This document shows positions 48,868 to 58,792 of a DNA stretch of 64,000 nt, in pieces (within the stretch, counting starts at the first letter, position 1; every line of letters starts with the position of its first letter). Source of the stretch: Bifidobacterium pseudolongum subsp. globosum (GTDB lineage Bacteria > Actinomycetota > Actinomycetes > Actinomycetales > Bifidobacteriaceae); assembly GCF_000741295.1 (NCBI RefSeq), contig NZ_JGZG01000008.1:119462-183461 (forward strand). The letters are read 5' to 3'. The translations under genes were made by a program, and so were the position numbers. The notes below the pieces were generated by a model that worked only from the letters and a program-made list of their open reading frames with translations, ran no database searches and had not been told where the DNA came from.

Positions 48868-49383
48868 TCAGCCTTCGACCGAATCCAGGTAATCCGCGAC
48901 CATGCGCAGCATCTGGGAAGTGCTCAAACCCAGCGACTCGGAGATGGACGCGAGCAGTTCGGAGCTCGCCTCCTTCTGGCCACGCTCGACCTCGGAGAGG
49001 TACCCGAGCGACACACCGGCCTTCTCGCTGACCTCACGCAGCGTCTTGTGGTCATGGGTGCGCAGGTCGCGCAGCACATGGCCAATCGCCTCGCGCAACG
49101 ACACTTCCTTGACTTCCCCATTGGCCTCATGCTTGCGCAGCAGCGCCCGAGGCTTCACGCTTTCGGAATCCTCCTCCTGCCACATGCGCACAAGCGCCGC
49201 CTGACGTTCATCCTTCGCCTTCTTGGCTGCTCGCGCACGCATCACCTGCTGCTGGGCGAACATCACCGCCCGGCGCTGTGCGGGGGTCAGCTCACGCATA
49301 CGAGCGGATTCCGAACGTGCGGGTGCCGGCGCCTCTACCTTCTTGACCTCGGCTTGCACTTCAGTGATTGTCATTCGTTCCAT
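48868..49383 (-). CDS. clgR: ClgR-type XRE transcription regulator
   Basis: Activator of clp protease and chaperone genes in actinobacteria. The 171-residue protein has an N-terminal Ala/Gln-rich helix and a C-terminal XRE helix-turn-helix ([30 protein letters not shown]), as in ClgR family. ATG at 49383 (MERMTI) follows AAAGGGG at about 10 bases; GTG at 49392 and ATG at 49374 are alternatives. The upstream stretch is AT-rich and probably holds its own promoter, although cinA ends only 61 bases away. No ClgR site was recognised. Confidence 0.88.
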   Translation of the reverse strand: MERMTITEVQAEVKKVEAPAPARSESARMRELTPAQRRAVMFAQQQVMRARAAKKAKDERQAALVRMWQEEDSESVKPRALLRKHEANGEVKEVSLREAIGHVLRDLRTHDHKTLREVSEKAGVSLGYLSEVERGQKEASSELLASISESLGLSTSQMLRMVADYLDSVEG

Positions 49384-49444
49384 GGCAGTCACACCCCTTT
49401 CACATTGTTCTGCCTACACTTCTTTACTGTTTCAGTATCAGGAA

Positions 49445-50029
49445 TTATTCCTGTGAAGAACCTGAGAATTCCCTCAGGTTTTCCAGAACACACCCGATTG
49501 TCTTATGTCTAATAACCTCCCGGGAACCTTGCAAATTCAACTCTACTGCATAGTGTGAAGATTCTATGGAGACGGCAGGAATTTCAGGAAAAGACACGCC
49601 GATATAGACCAATCCTGCGGGTTTTCCGCCGTCAGGCCCCGGTCCAGCCACCCCGGTGGTGGATAATCCGATTATCCGAGAGCGATATTCCGATTGGCTG
49701 AACAGTTGTGCCGTGCGCTGGGCCATTTCGATGGCCACCTGTGGGTGCACCGCCCCTTCCCTCCGTAAGAGTTCTGCATCTACGCCGAGCACAGAGGCCT
49801 TGGCGTGGATGTCATAGGTAACCGCCGACCCGAGGAACACCTGCGAAGCGCCGGGGATGCGCACAAAGGCGTCGGCGAGCAGACCACCGGTCAGCGACTC
49901 CGCACACGCAATCTTCACATCCCGCTCCCGGCACCATTCCAATATGGCCGCGGCCTGGTCATCGCAATACGCCTGCAGCTCCTCGACACTATCGAGATCC
50001 CTTGGATCGATTGTGGATACATCGTGCAT
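49445..50029 (-). CDS. cinA: CinA C-terminal domain protein (nicotinamide-nucleotide amidase type)
   Basis: A 194-residue protein with only the CinA C-terminal domain (PncC), which deamidates nicotinamide mononucleotide in other bacteria. The core ACAESLTGGLLADAFVRIPGASQVF, and GAVHPQVAIEMAQ and GVAGPGPDGGKPAGLVYI are conserved. ATG at 50029 (MHDVSTIDPRD) follows AGAGGTG. The last 60 or so codons are AT-rich (TTG, AGA, AGG, ATT), unlike the upstream part. It lies after pgsA and before clgR, as in other actinobacteria. Confidence 0.9.
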   Translation of the reverse strand: MHDVSTIDPRDLDSVEELQAYCDDQAAAILEWCRERDVKIACAESLTGGLLADAFVRIPGASQVFLGSAVTYDIHAKASVLGVDAELLRREGAVHPQVAIEMAQRTAQLFSQSEYRSRIIGLSTTGVAGPGPDGGKPAGLVYIGVSFPEIPAVSIESSHYAVELNLQGSREVIRHKTIGCVLENLREFSGSSQE

Positions 50030-50150
50030 CGCGCACCTCTTTCTCTGCCTTGGGTCCCATCGCCCGATTGCGGCACGCCTCCATATATACAAACATCCCG
50101 CGCGCAGGGCCGCCATGCGCGCGGGATGCAGAACGCAGCACTCCGGGCAG

Positions 50151-50804
50151 TTACCGGGCCGCGCGCTTCTTTGCGGCCATGACGCCATGCACATACTGCC
50201 ATCCTGAATACAGGCACAGGATGAGCGAGAAGTAGATCAGCATGTAGGTGACGACGAAATAGATCGAGAGCCACAGTGGCTGCGCGCCCCCATGCCACAA
50301 TGTCCACACCGGGAACATGAGCAGTCCGATGCCAAGGCACTGCGCGAGCGTCTTGTATTTGCCGATCTGCGAGGCGGCGATGACCTTGCCGCCATGGTCG
50401 ATGACGAAGAAGCGCATCACGGTGATGCCGATCTCACGCAACAGGAACAGGCCGGTGACGATCCAGCCGACCCACACATTGCCCAGCTCGCCGTAGCAGG
50501 CGGCCACCACAAGGGCGCCGAGGGTGAGCAATTTGTCGGCAATCGGATCCATCAGCTTGCCCAGTTCGGTCACCTGGTTGTATTTGCGCGCAAGCCAACC
50601 GTCGAGTTTGTCGGTGGACGCAGCGATCAAGAAGATGATTGCGGCCGCCCAGCGCATGCCCACATTGCGCAGTCCCCAAGGGCCAGCCGCAATGTACAAT
50701 CCCAAAAACACCACAACAAGGATGATGCGGCTGAAGGTGACGAGGTTCGGCGGTGAACTCCACCCAGCCCACAATGACTGTTTTTCATCTGTCTGCTTTT
50801 CCAT
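50151..50804 (-). CDS. pgsA: CDP-diacylglycerol-glycerol-3-phosphate phosphatidyltransferase
   Basis: Makes phosphatidylglycerophosphate for membrane lipids. The 217-residue membrane protein has the CDP-alcohol phosphotransferase signature DKLDGWLARKYNQVTELGK then MDPIADK (Dx2DGx2ARx8Gx3Dx3D) at about residue 65-90, and about five membrane segments. The ATG at 50804 follows GAAGCG, a weak RBS. A basic C-terminus (AAKKRAAR) is cytoplasmic. It lies between ftsK and cinA on the minus strand. Confidence 0.94.
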   Translation of the reverse strand: MEKQTDEKQSLWAGWSSPPNLVTFSRIILVVVFLGLYIAAGPWGLRNVGMRWAAAIIFLIAASTDKLDGWLARKYNQVTELGKLMDPIADKLLTLGALVVAACYGELGNVWVGWIVTGLFLLREIGITVMRFFVIDHGGKVIAASQIGKYKTLAQCLGIGLLMFPVWTLWHGGAQPLWLSIYFVVTYMLIYFSLILCLYSGWQYVHGVMAAKKRAAR

Positions 50805-50870
50805 GCGCTTCAGGATACTCCCCAGCCGTCACTTTCCATGCCGTGCATGTCCTGCGGCGCCAACAAGCGA

Positions 50871-53690
50871 CTACATGTCGGCATCATTGGCGGCCGGTTC
50901 GGCCGCCGTGGGCGTGATCGCGTCGGTCTCGCCGCGGATGAACGCGAGCACCTGCGGCAGGTCCTGCGGCTGCACAAGCACTTCGCGCGCCTTGGATCCT
51001 TCGGATGGCCCCACCACCCCGCGCGATTCGAGCAGGTCCATGAGGCGGCCCGCCTTGGCGAAGCCGACGCGTAGCTTGCGCTGCAGCATCGACGTGGAGC
51101 CGAATTGCGAGCTTACCACGAGCTCGGCGGCCTGCAGCAGGTCGTCCATGTCGCCGCCGATGTCTTCGGTCGGGTCGAGCGCGCTCTTCTCCGACTCCTT
51201 CGCCATCTGCTCGATGTCGTCGCGGTAGTGCGGCTTGCGCTGTGTGCTCACGAATTCGACGGCGTCACGAATCTCGGACTCATTGACCCACGACCCCTGC
51301 ACACGGATCGGCTTGGCCATGCCCATCGGCATGAACAGCGCGTCGCCTTGGCCAATCAGCGTCTCGGCGCCGGTCGCGTCGAGGATGACGCGCGAATCGG
51401 TGGCCGACGACGTGGCGAACGCGAGCCTCGACGGGATGTTCGCCTTGATCAGGCCCGTGACCACGTCGACCGACGGGCGCTGCGTGGCGAGCACCAAATG
51501 CACGCCGGCAGCGCGCGCGAGCTGCGTGATGCGCTGAATCGAGCTTTCCACGTCGTTCTTCGCGACCATCATCAGGTCTGCCATCTCGTCGACGACGACG
51601 AGCAGGTACGGGTACGGCGCCACCTTGCGCTGCGATCCGGCCGGAGCGTGCACCTTGCCTGCGCGCACCGCCTCGTTGAAGTCCTTGACGTGCCGGAATC
51701 CGAAAAACTCGAGGTCGCTGTAACGCGCGTCCATCTCTTTGACGACCCATTCGAGCGCTTGGGCCGCCTTCTTCGGGTCGGTGATGATCGGCGTCAGCAG
51801 ATGCGGGATGCCAGCGTACGCGGACAGTTCCACGCGCTTGGGGTCGACCATGATCATGCGCACCTGATCGGGTGTGGCGCGCATGATGATCGACGTGAGC
51901 ATCGAGTTGATGAAGCTCGACTTGCCGGAACCTGTGGCGCCGGCCACGAGCAGATGAGGCATCTTCGTCAGGTCGGCCGTCACAAAATGCCCTTCGACGT
52001 CTTTGCCCACGCCGGCGAGCATGGGGTTGGGGTCGCTGACCGCCTTCTGCGAACGCAGCACATCGCCCAGATGCACGATCTCGCGGTCGGCGTTGGGGAT
52101 TTCGATGCCGATCGCGCTTTTGCCAGGGATTGGCGACAGGATGCGCACGTCCGAACTGGCGACGGCGTAGGCAATGTTCTTCTGCAGATTTGTGACTTTC
52201 TCAACCTTCACGCCCTGGCCGAGCTCCACCTCGTACTGCGTGACCGAGGGGCCGCGCAGGAACCCGACGACCTTCGCGTCGACCTTGAACTGTTCGAAGG
52301 TGTTCGAGAGCGCGCGGATCACCTTGTCGTTCTCCGGTGTGCGCGTCGCATGGGGCTTGCCCTTGGCGAGCATGGCGAGGTCGGGCAGTTGGTACGGCCC
52401 ATCATCAGCTTCGGTGCCTGTGGCCGCCACTGCGGCGGCGGCAGACGCAGTGCCTGCGGCTGGAGCGCCGGCGCCGCCGGATGCGCCACCCGCCGCAGCC
52501 GGCGCGGCGGCGGTCGAACGCGCGACGCGAGGGGCAGTCGGCGGTTCGGAGATGACTTCCCCTGTTTCGGGGGCGACGAGCAGCGTCTGCTCCTGCGCGT
52601 CCATATGCGCCCAAGGATCGACAGTGGGCACGGCACCTGACGGCATCGGCCGTGTGTGCTGCTCAGGCAATGCGGACCACGAGCTCGAATCGATGCTGCG
52701 CGTGGCGTCGTCACCATAGCCGCCGCCGCTGCTCACCGAGCGCAGACCACTGTCGAGCCGCGTCTCGGCGGCTTCACCGTGACGGCTCGCCGCGTTGAGG
52801 AACGCCTCGTCCCCAGCGTAATGGTCGAGGCCGGCGTCGCTGTCTTCATGCCTATGGCGGTGGAACAGACGCGCGAAGAAGCCCGGCTTGCGCACGGCTC
52901 CCGACTCCTCGTCCGAGCCATCGTGTGCGGGCACACCATCCGCAAACGCGAGCGTGTCGTCGCCCACGCGCACCTCGTTGGGGAACTGACGGTCGTCTTC
53001 GTCGTCGGTCCGCTTGCGTGGCGCTTTGCCGGCGAGCGAACGCACGGTGTCTGGGATGTCGGTCACATGCGTGCGTGTGATGAGCAGCACGGAGAACAGC
53101 GCGGACACGACGAACACGATGATCGCGAAGGTCTGCGAAAGCCCCCAGGCGAGCGGCGAGCCGATGACGAACCCAAGCAGGCCGCCGGCGCGCTGCAGGT
53201 TGCCCCACGAGAACGTCTTCGTGTCGGCCGCCATGACCACGTCGATGATCGAGCACACCGACCACAGCAGCATCGCCCAACCGGCGATGACGCGCGGGTT
53301 GCCTGACCCTTTGCCCGCATTGCGCATGAGGCGCACGGCCACAAGGATCAGCAGCACCGGCACGACGATGCTCATCACGCCGAACAGACCGGCGGCGAAC
53401 GCGTGCAGCACATGGCCGAGCGCGCCGTCCACGCGGAACCACTCGGATCCGATGAAGAACACGGCGAGCACGATCATCACGAAGCACAATCCGTCGCGAC
53501 GGTACGCCGGGTCGAATTCGCCGGTGCCGCCAGCCCCACGCACGCCGGCGCCAAGTGCGCGCGGCACGGCGAGCGCGGCGCGCTTCCACCACGGCTCGAG
53601 CGTGGGGGCGCCCGACGACGGGGTCTGCCGCGATGTGCCCGACGAACTGGTGCGGGGTTTGTTTGGGTTCGAGGAAGTAGATCGTGCCAT
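50871..53690 (-). CDS. ftsK: DNA translocase FtsK/SpoIIIE
   Basis: Septal DNA pump for chromosome segregation, 939 residues. N-terminus: about four membrane segments (residues ~60-200). A long Ala/Gly/Pro-rich linker follows, then the motor domain with Walker [18 protein letters not shown] and Walker [14 protein letters not shown], and the C-terminal winged-helix gamma domain ([26 protein letters not shown]) that reads KOPS-type DNA signals. Start ATG at 53690 (MARSTSS); TTG at 53699 is an alternative and no strong RBS decides. A short Ala/Asp tail ends it. Confidence 0.95.
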   Translation of the reverse strand: MARSTSSNPNKPRTSSSGTSRQTPSSGAPTLEPWWKRAALAVPRALGAGVRGAGGTGEFDPAYRRDGLCFVMIVLAVFFIGSEWFRVDGALGHVLHAFAAGLFGVMSIVVPVLLILVAVRLMRNAGKGSGNPRVIAGWAMLLWSVCSIIDVVMAADTKTFSWGNLQRAGGLLGFVIGSPLAWGLSQTFAIIVFVVSALFSVLLITRTHVTDIPDTVRSLAGKAPRKRTDDEDDRQFPNEVRVGDDTLAFADGVPAHDGSDEESGAVRKPGFFARLFHRHRHEDSDAGLDHYAGDEAFLNAASRHGEAAETRLDSGLRSVSSGGGYGDDATRSIDSSSWSALPEQHTRPMPSGAVPTVDPWAHMDAQEQTLLVAPETGEVISEPPTAPRVARSTAAAPAAAGGASGGAGAPAAGTASAAAAVAATGTEADDGPYQLPDLAMLAKGKPHATRTPENDKVIRALSNTFEQFKVDAKVVGFLRGPSVTQYEVELGQGVKVEKVTNLQKNIAYAVASSDVRILSPIPGKSAIGIEIPNADREIVHLGDVLRSQKAVSDPNPMLAGVGKDVEGHFVTADLTKMPHLLVAGATGSGKSSFINSMLTSIIMRATPDQVRMIMVDPKRVELSAYAGIPHLLTPIITDPKKAAQALEWVVKEMDARYSDLEFFGFRHVKDFNEAVRAGKVHAPAGSQRKVAPYPYLLVVVDEMADLMMVAKNDVESSIQRITQLARAAGVHLVLATQRPSVDVVTGLIKANIPSRLAFATSSATDSRVILDATGAETLIGQGDALFMPMGMAKPIRVQGSWVNESEIRDAVEFVSTQRKPHYRDDIEQMAKESEKSALDPTEDIGGDMDDLLQAAELVVSSQFGSTSMLQRKLRVGFAKAGRLMDLLESRGVVGPSEGSKAREVLVQPQDLPQVLAFIRGETDAITPTAAEPAANDADM

Positions 53691-53753
53691 AACGCTCAAG
53701 ATTCTATCGCAGGGGTTTCACCTCGCCTCGCGCGCGTTCGCGATGCGCGCGCA

Positions 53754-54767
53754 TCAGTGCAATGCGCCGAGATGGTGCTGCACGTATTCGTCGGCGTGCA
53801 TGTCGATGTGGTCGTAGCCGCCTTGGTCGGCCACGTCGATGATCGCCATCGCGTTGTCCACAAGACGCGGGTTGAGCGCCTGCAGCCAGTGGATGCGCGG
53901 GTCGCGTCCGAACCAGCCCATCTGCTTGCGCGCCAGACGCCGTGTTTTCTGCGCCACGTCGGCCATCGTCTCATCGAGGTCGCGCAGGCCGTCCAAGTAG
54001 TCAATCACCTGCTGGTAGCCGAGCGCGCGCGCCGCCGTCATGCCTAGATGCGGGCGCAGGCGTTCGACTTCGTCGATGAAACCGTCGTCGAACATGCGAC
54101 GCGTGCGTTCGTCGATGCGCGCGTCGAGGTCTTCGCGCGGCAGGTCGAGCCCGATCTGCACCGAGGGAATGACGTAACGGTAACGCGGCAGCGACGCCGA
54201 ATACGGGCGCCCGGTGAGCTCGATGACCTCGAGCGCGCGCACGGTGCGGCGTGGATTGTGCGGATCCATGCGCGCCGCCGCCTCGGGGTCACGCTGCGCG
54301 AGCTCGGCGAACAGTGCGCCGGCGCCTTCCGTGCGCGCGCGTTCCTCGAGACGCGCGCGCACGTCCGGATCGGTGCCGGGGAACGAGATGTCATCGATTG
54401 CGGCGCGCGCGTACAGGCCCGAGCCGCCCACGAGGATCGGGCGGATGCCCTGTGCCTGCAGATCGCTGATGACCGTGCGCGCCATCTGCTGGAAGCGCGC
54501 GACGGTCATTGTGCTGGACGGGTCGATCACGTCGAGCAGATGGTGCGGCACCGCGGCCTGCTCCTGCGCACTCGCCTTCGCGGTGCCGATGTCCATGCCG
54601 CGGTACATCTGGTAGGCGTCCGCATTGACGATCTGCGCGTGCTCGCCACGTTCGGCAAGACGCCGCGCGATCGCGATGCCCAGGCCCGTCTTGCCCGATG
54701 CCGTGGGCCCAACAATCGAGACGAGGCGCGGTGCGACGATCGGCGTGGGTTCAGTGGCGGATGGCAT
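53754..54767 (-). CDS. miaA: tRNA dimethylallyltransferase
   Basis: Adds the dimethylallyl group to A37 of tRNAs reading UNN codons. The 337-residue protein opens with P-loop [20 protein letters not shown], has the [17 protein letters not shown] segment with the catalytic Asp/Thr region, [10 protein letters not shown], and the tRNA-binding [16 protein letters not shown] and [16 protein letters not shown]. It overlaps the miaB gene by 17 bases on the same strand (translational coupling), and the product is the substrate for MiaB. Confidence 0.96.
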   Translation of the reverse strand: MPSATEPTPIVAPRLVSIVGPTASGKTGLGIAIARRLAERGEHAQIVNADAYQMYRGMDIGTAKASAQEQAAVPHHLLDVIDPSSTMTVARFQQMARTVISDLQAQGIRPILVGGSGLYARAAIDDISFPGTDPDVRARLEERARTEGAGALFAELAQRDPEAAARMDPHNPRRTVRALEVIELTGRPYSASLPRYRYVIPSVQIGLDLPREDLDARIDERTRRMFDDGFIDEVERLRPHLGMTAARALGYQQVIDYLDGLRDLDETMADVAQKTRRLARKQMGWFGRDPRIHWLQALNPRLVDNAMAIIDVADQGGYDHIDMHADEYVQHHLGALH

Positions 54768-56196
54768 AGGTCTGCCCCTTGGCCGGGTCCGGGTCCGCGA
54801 TGAGGTTGTGCTTGCCGGCGTGCGTGACCGTGGCGGTCACGAAATCGCCGACCTGCGGTGCGGGCATGCCTTCGGGCACGCCGACATGCACAAGCACGCC
54901 GGTGCGTTCACGGCCGGTCACACGGTGCGTCTGCTCGTCCTTGCGGCCGGTGGTGCCGGTGACCATCACTTCGACGTCGCGCCCTTCGAACTTCTTGAGC
55001 TCCTGTGCGGTGATGCGCTCCTGCAGCGCCACAAGGCGCTCGAAACGCTCCTGCGAGACTTCGCGCGGCACCTGTTCCATCGCCGCGGCGGGCGTGCCCG
55101 GGCGCGGTGAGTAGATGAACGTGAACGCGGACGAGAAGCGCGCCTGCTCCACGATGTCGAGCGTGCGCTGGAAGTCCTCTTCCGTCTCGCCCGGGAACCC
55201 GACGATGATGTCGGTCGAGATCTGCGCGTCGGGCATCGCCTCACGGATGCGGCCCAGGATGTCGAGGAACTTCGCGGAACGGTATGACCTGCGCATGGCG
55301 CGCAGGATGCGGTCAGAGCCCGACTGGAGCGGGAAGTGCAGCTGGTGCATCACATTCGGCGTCTGCGCCATCGCCTCGATCACGTCGTCGGTGAACGCCG
55401 CCGGATGCGGCGACGTGAACCGAACACGTTCGAGCCCCTCGACCTCGCCGCACGCACGCAACAGCTTCGAGAACGCATAGCGGTCGCCCACGCCGTAACC
55501 GTACGAGTTGACGTTCTGGCCCAGCAGCGTGACCTCTTTGGCGCCTTCGTCCACACAACGGCGCACCTCGGCGAGCACGTCGCCCGGGCGCCGGTCGCGT
55601 TCCTTGCCGCGCGTGGTGGGCACGATGCAGAACGTGCAAGTGTTGTTGCAGCCCACCGAGATCGCGACCCACGACGAGATGCGCGACCCGCGCACCGCGG
55701 GCAGCTGGCTGGGGAACTGGTCGAGAGATTCCTTGACGCGCACCTGCGCGCGGCCTTCGCGGCGGGCCTGATCGAGCAGCGCCGGCAAGTCCTCGATGTT
55801 CTTCGTGCCGAACACGGCGTCGACCCAAGGCGCCTTTCTGGCGATGCGCTCGCGGTCGAGCTGGGCCATGCAGCCGCCGACCGCGATCTGCAGGTTGGGG
55901 CGCTCGCGTTTCATCTGCGCCCACAGGCCGATTGTGCCGTACATGCGTTCCGCCGCGTTCTCACGCACTGCGCATGTGTTCATCACGATCAGATCCACGT
56001 CGTGGTCGAGCTCCTGCTCTTCGGTGGCCGGCACATACCCTTGGCTCTTGAGCACGCCGGCGATGCGCTCGGAATCGTGCACGTTCATCTGGCAGCCCAG
56101 CGTGTGGACCTGGAATACGCCCCTGCCACGGCCCTCCTGCCCGGCCTCGGGGTCCGTAAGCGTGCGCTCCTGCTCGGTCATCATGTCTTCGTTCAT
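54751..56196 (-). CDS. miaB: tRNA-2-methylthio-N6-dimethylallyladenosine synthase
   Basis: Radical-SAM methylthiotransferase acting on the MiaA product. The 481-residue protein has the N-terminal UPF0004 domain with cluster cysteines ([33 protein letters not shown]), the radical [14 protein letters not shown] and the C-terminal TRAM domain ([19 protein letters not shown]). The start ATG 56196 (MNEDMMTEQ) is an approximation, since ATGs at 56184 and 56181 are also plausible and no good RBS is seen. miaA overlaps its 3' end. Confidence 0.95.
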   Translation of the reverse strand: MNEDMMTEQERTLTDPEAGQEGRGRGVFQVHTLGCQMNVHDSERIAGVLKSQGYVPATEEQELDHDVDLIVMNTCAVRENAAERMYGTIGLWAQMKRERPNLQIAVGGCMAQLDRERIARKAPWVDAVFGTKNIEDLPALLDQARREGRAQVRVKESLDQFPSQLPAVRGSRISSWVAISVGCNNTCTFCIVPTTRGKERDRRPGDVLAEVRRCVDEGAKEVTLLGQNVNSYGYGVGDRYAFSKLLRACGEVEGLERVRFTSPHPAAFTDDVIEAMAQTPNVMHQLHFPLQSGSDRILRAMRRSYRSAKFLDILGRIREAMPDAQISTDIIVGFPGETEEDFQRTLDIVEQARFSSAFTFIYSPRPGTPAAAMEQVPREVSQERFERLVALQERITAQELKKFEGRDVEVMVTGTTGRKDEQTHRVTGRERTGVLVHVGVPEGMPAPQVGDFVTATVTHAGKHNLIADPDPAKGQTYAIRH

Positions 56197-56321
56197 ACCG
56201 CATATGCTAACGGAGGGCGGGCACAGTATGCACAGCATGCCCCACTCCTCCATCGAACTTCCATGAAACGCGCCCGTGCGCCGATTGCCCCGTTCAGGCG
56301 CATCGGTTAGGATGGCACAAT

Positions 56322-57092
56322 GTGATACTTGACCGCCAAAGCCGCATCAACACGAATGACCTGCGCACCCGTCTCAAGGTGTTGCTCAACCAATTCTCCC
56401 CCGACAACCAACCGGGGCATTTGGGCGACATGGAGACGATGACCGAGTTCATCAACCAGATGCAGGTCTACGAAGGCGCCATGTACGAGATCAGCACCAA
56501 GCTCGAGATCCTCGACTCCGAATTCCAAGTGCGCTTTTCGCACGACCCGATCCATCACATGGAGCGCCGCCTCAAGTCCGTGGATTCGATTCTGGGCAAA
56601 CTGGAACGCAAGAACCTGCCGGTGACGATCGAGGCCATCCGCGACAATCTGTTCGACGTGGCCGGCATCCGCGTGATCTGCAATTACCGCGACGACGTGT
56701 ATTCCGTGGCCAACTACCTTTCGGCGCAGTCCGACATCCAGGCGCTGCGCGTGAAGGACTACATCAAATCCCCCAAGCAGAACGGCTACCGTTCGCTCCA
56801 CGTGATCTACGCGGTACCGGTCTTCCTGTCGAACGGCGCGCATTACACGCCCGTGGAGGTGCAGTTCCGCACGATCGCGATGGACTACTGGGCGAGCCTC
56901 GAGCACGCGTTGCGCTACAAGACCGATCTGCCCGACAATAAGCACGCGGAGCACGCGCAGACGCTGCTCGATTGCGCGCGCTCGCTGCAGAACGTGGAGA
57001 CGCAGATGCAGACGATCCACCGCGACATCAACGGCGCCCCGCAGAGCGGCGAGGCCCCGCACGCCGAGGGGCTGCAGCACGCGATCTCGTGA
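56322..57092 (+). CDS. relQ: Small alarmone synthetase (RelQ/YjbM-like)
   Basis: A single-domain GTP pyrophosphokinase, 256 residues, that makes (p)ppGpp without the HD, TGS and ACT domains of Rel. Key motifs: [23 protein letters not shown] [33 protein letters not shown], and [23 protein letters not shown]. An N-terminal helix and C-terminal helices suit the tetrameric form. The start is GTG at 56322, preceded by AGGATGG at about 9 bases. It is transcribed away from miaB and ends at a strong terminator. Trigger unknown. Confidence 0.92.
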   Translation: MILDRQSRINTNDLRTRLKVLLNQFSPDNQPGHLGDMETMTEFINQMQVYEGAMYEISTKLEILDSEFQVRFSHDPIHHMERRLKSVDSILGKLERKNLPVTIEAIRDNLFDVAGIRVICNYRDDVYSVANYLSAQSDIQALRVKDYIKSPKQNGYRSLHVIYAVPVFLSNGAHYTPVEVQFRTIAMDYWASLEHALRYKTDLPDNKHAEHAQTLLDCARSLQNVETQMQTIHRDINGAPQSGEAPHAEGLQHAIS

Positions 57093-57117
57093 CGCGCGCA
57101 CGGCACCGGCAAACAAA

Positions 57118-57160
57118 ACGGTGGTGGCCCCACGCTGAACAAGCGTGGGGCCACCACCGT
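57118..57160. terminator. Bidirectional terminator, relQ / BI-1 gene
   Basis: A perfect 19-bp stem ACGGTGGTGGCCCCACGCT (57118-57136) with its complement (57142-57160) and a 5-base GAACA loop, between convergent stops. Confidence 0.85.
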
Positions 57161-57178
57161 ATGTGAAGCCTGCGCGGG

Positions 57179-57967
57179 CTAGTCCCGACTCAGTCCCACC
57201 AACTGCAACACGTAGAGGAACATGTTGATGAAGTCGAGGTAGAGATTGAGCGCGCACAGGATCGAGATGCGCTTGATCATCTCGGGGCCCTGCGCGGCGT
57301 ACTGCGCGAACGCGGCGCGTGTGAACTGCGCGTCGTAGATCGTCATACCGGCGAACAGGATGATGCCGATCGCCGAGATGACCTTGAGCATCGTGTCGGT
57401 GGGCGCCACGAACATGAGGATCACCTGCGCCACGATCAGCACGATGAGCGCGATCATCAGTACCGGGCCGGCTTTGAGCATGTTCACCTTGGTCGTCAGG
57501 CCGAACATCGTGAGCGCGAAGTAGAAGCCCGCGCTGATCAGGAACGCGAAGCCGATCGTGCCGAGGTTGTATGCCCCGAAGATCGTGCTCATCGTCACGC
57601 CCATGAGCGCCGCGAAGATGTAGAAGCACACGCGCGCGGCGGCCGGCGACATCTTCATGACGCGCACGCCAAGGTAGACCGCCATGCCGATCTGCACGAT
57701 CGCCGGCAGCCAGACGCCCAGCGCACCGGTGGCGCGCAGGAACGACACATAGAACCCGCTCATCTGTGTGAAGATGGCCACTGCCGCGGTGATGAGCAGG
57801 CCGATCGTCATCTCGCCATAGGCGCGTGTGATCGACACATGCTCGGCACGCTCGTACGCGTACGCGGGCGTGGCGTCGATTGTGGTTTGGCCCGCCTGCT
57901 GCCGCATGGTGTATTGCGACTGCGGACCATTGGGATAGCCCCCATAGGGCTGCTGGCCATATGTCAT
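57179..57967 (-). CDS. Bax inhibitor-1/YccA-like membrane protein
   Basis: A 262-residue protein with a Gln/Tyr/Gly-rich cytoplasmic N-terminus (GQQPYGGYPNGPQSQYTMRQ) and about seven membrane segments of the BI-1/YccA-like family, including the family-typical ending FAGMTIYDAQFTRAAFAQYA and a Asp-containing LYLDFINMFLYVLQLVG. In bacteria these have been described as calcium leak or FtsH-associated proteins; function here is unknown. ATG at 57967, preceded by AAGGAACAACGG. It is not clearly in an operon. Confidence 0.88.
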   Translation of the reverse strand: MTYGQQPYGGYPNGPQSQYTMRQQAGQTTIDATPAYAYERAEHVSITRAYGEMTIGLLITAAVAIFTQMSGFYVSFLRATGALGVWLPAIVQIGMAVYLGVRVMKMSPAAARVCFYIFAALMGVTMSTIFGAYNLGTIGFAFLISAGFYFALTMFGLTTKVNMLKAGPVLMIALIVLIVAQVILMFVAPTDTMLKVISAIGIILFAGMTIYDAQFTRAAFAQYAAQGPEMIKRISILCALNLYLDFINMFLYVLQLVGLSRD

Positions 57968-58141
57968 AATCCGTTGTTCCTTATCTGTTTTGGCTGCCCC
58001 TATTGTACGCGAAGAATTCGCCTACAATCTGAAAGTCTTCTGACAATACGATGGGAACGGTCCAATACGGTTGCTCCACTGCATTCAACACCGCCGTGCA
58101 AAGCGCTATTCCACCTCGCCCACGGTGAAGGCGGACACCCA

Positions 58142-58792
58142 TCAGTGGCATGCGAGCCATTCGACGGCGAGTTTGGTGCGGTTCGAGATGTTCGTCTTGG
58201 CCAGGATGTCGCTGATGCGGTTGCGCACCGTGCCTTCGCTCAGATACAAACGCCCCGCGATCTCGCGGTTGTCCAATCCTTCGGCCACGAGGGCTGCGAT
58301 GCCCCGCTCACGGTCGGTAAGCACCGCGAACCGCGGGTCCTCCCCCACGCTTTCGCCCGGCGCCCCGCCTTCGCGTGGCGCCACATGCAGCGGCAGTTGG
58401 CCTAGGACTTCGGCGCCGAGCACCACCTGGCCCGCCATGACCGCCTGCACTGCCGGAACCACGGAGGCGACGTCCTGTTTGATCAGATAGCCCTTGGTGT
58501 GCAGGTCGATGGCACGGCGGATATAGTCGGGGTCGGCGAATGTGGTGAGGATCAGGATGCGCGCATCGGGGTCGCCCCGCAGGATGCGCGCCGCCGCCTC
58601 GAGGCCGTCGATGCCCGGCATCTGCACGTCGATGAGCAGCACGTCGGGCGCGTGCCGACGGTAGTTCGCCACGGCGGTCTCGCCGTCATGCGCGCTCCAC
58701 AGCACCTGCGCGGTGCCGGTGGCGGTGAGTATCGTGCCGATCGACGAGCACACAATCGGGTCGTCGTCGACAATGGCCACTGAAATCATCAT
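58142..58792 (-). CDS. NarL/LuxR-family response regulator
   Basis: A 216-residue response regulator. Receiver domain: SVAIVDDDPIVCSSIG (acidic pocket), phospho-acceptor Asp in VLLIDVQMPGIDGLEAA, Thr in ILILTTFADPDYI and Lys in GYLIKQDVA. Effector: LTDRERGIAALVAEGLDNREIAGRLYLSEGTVRNRI-type LuxR helix-turn-helix. Start ATG at 58792 overlaps the histidine kinase stop (ATGA), so the pair is coupled. Its likely targets are the divergent ABC genes, suggested by a dyad at 60053-60066. Regulon is inferred. Confidence 0.93.
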   Translation of the reverse strand: MMISVAIVDDDPIVCSSIGTILTATGTAQVLWSAHDGETAVANYRRHAPDVLLIDVQMPGIDGLEAAARILRGDPDARILILTTFADPDYIRRAIDLHTKGYLIKQDVASVVPAVQAVMAGQVVLGAEVLGQLPLHVAPREGGAPGESVGEDPRFAVLTDRERGIAALVAEGLDNREIAGRLYLSEGTVRNRISDILAKTNISNRTKLAVEWLACH

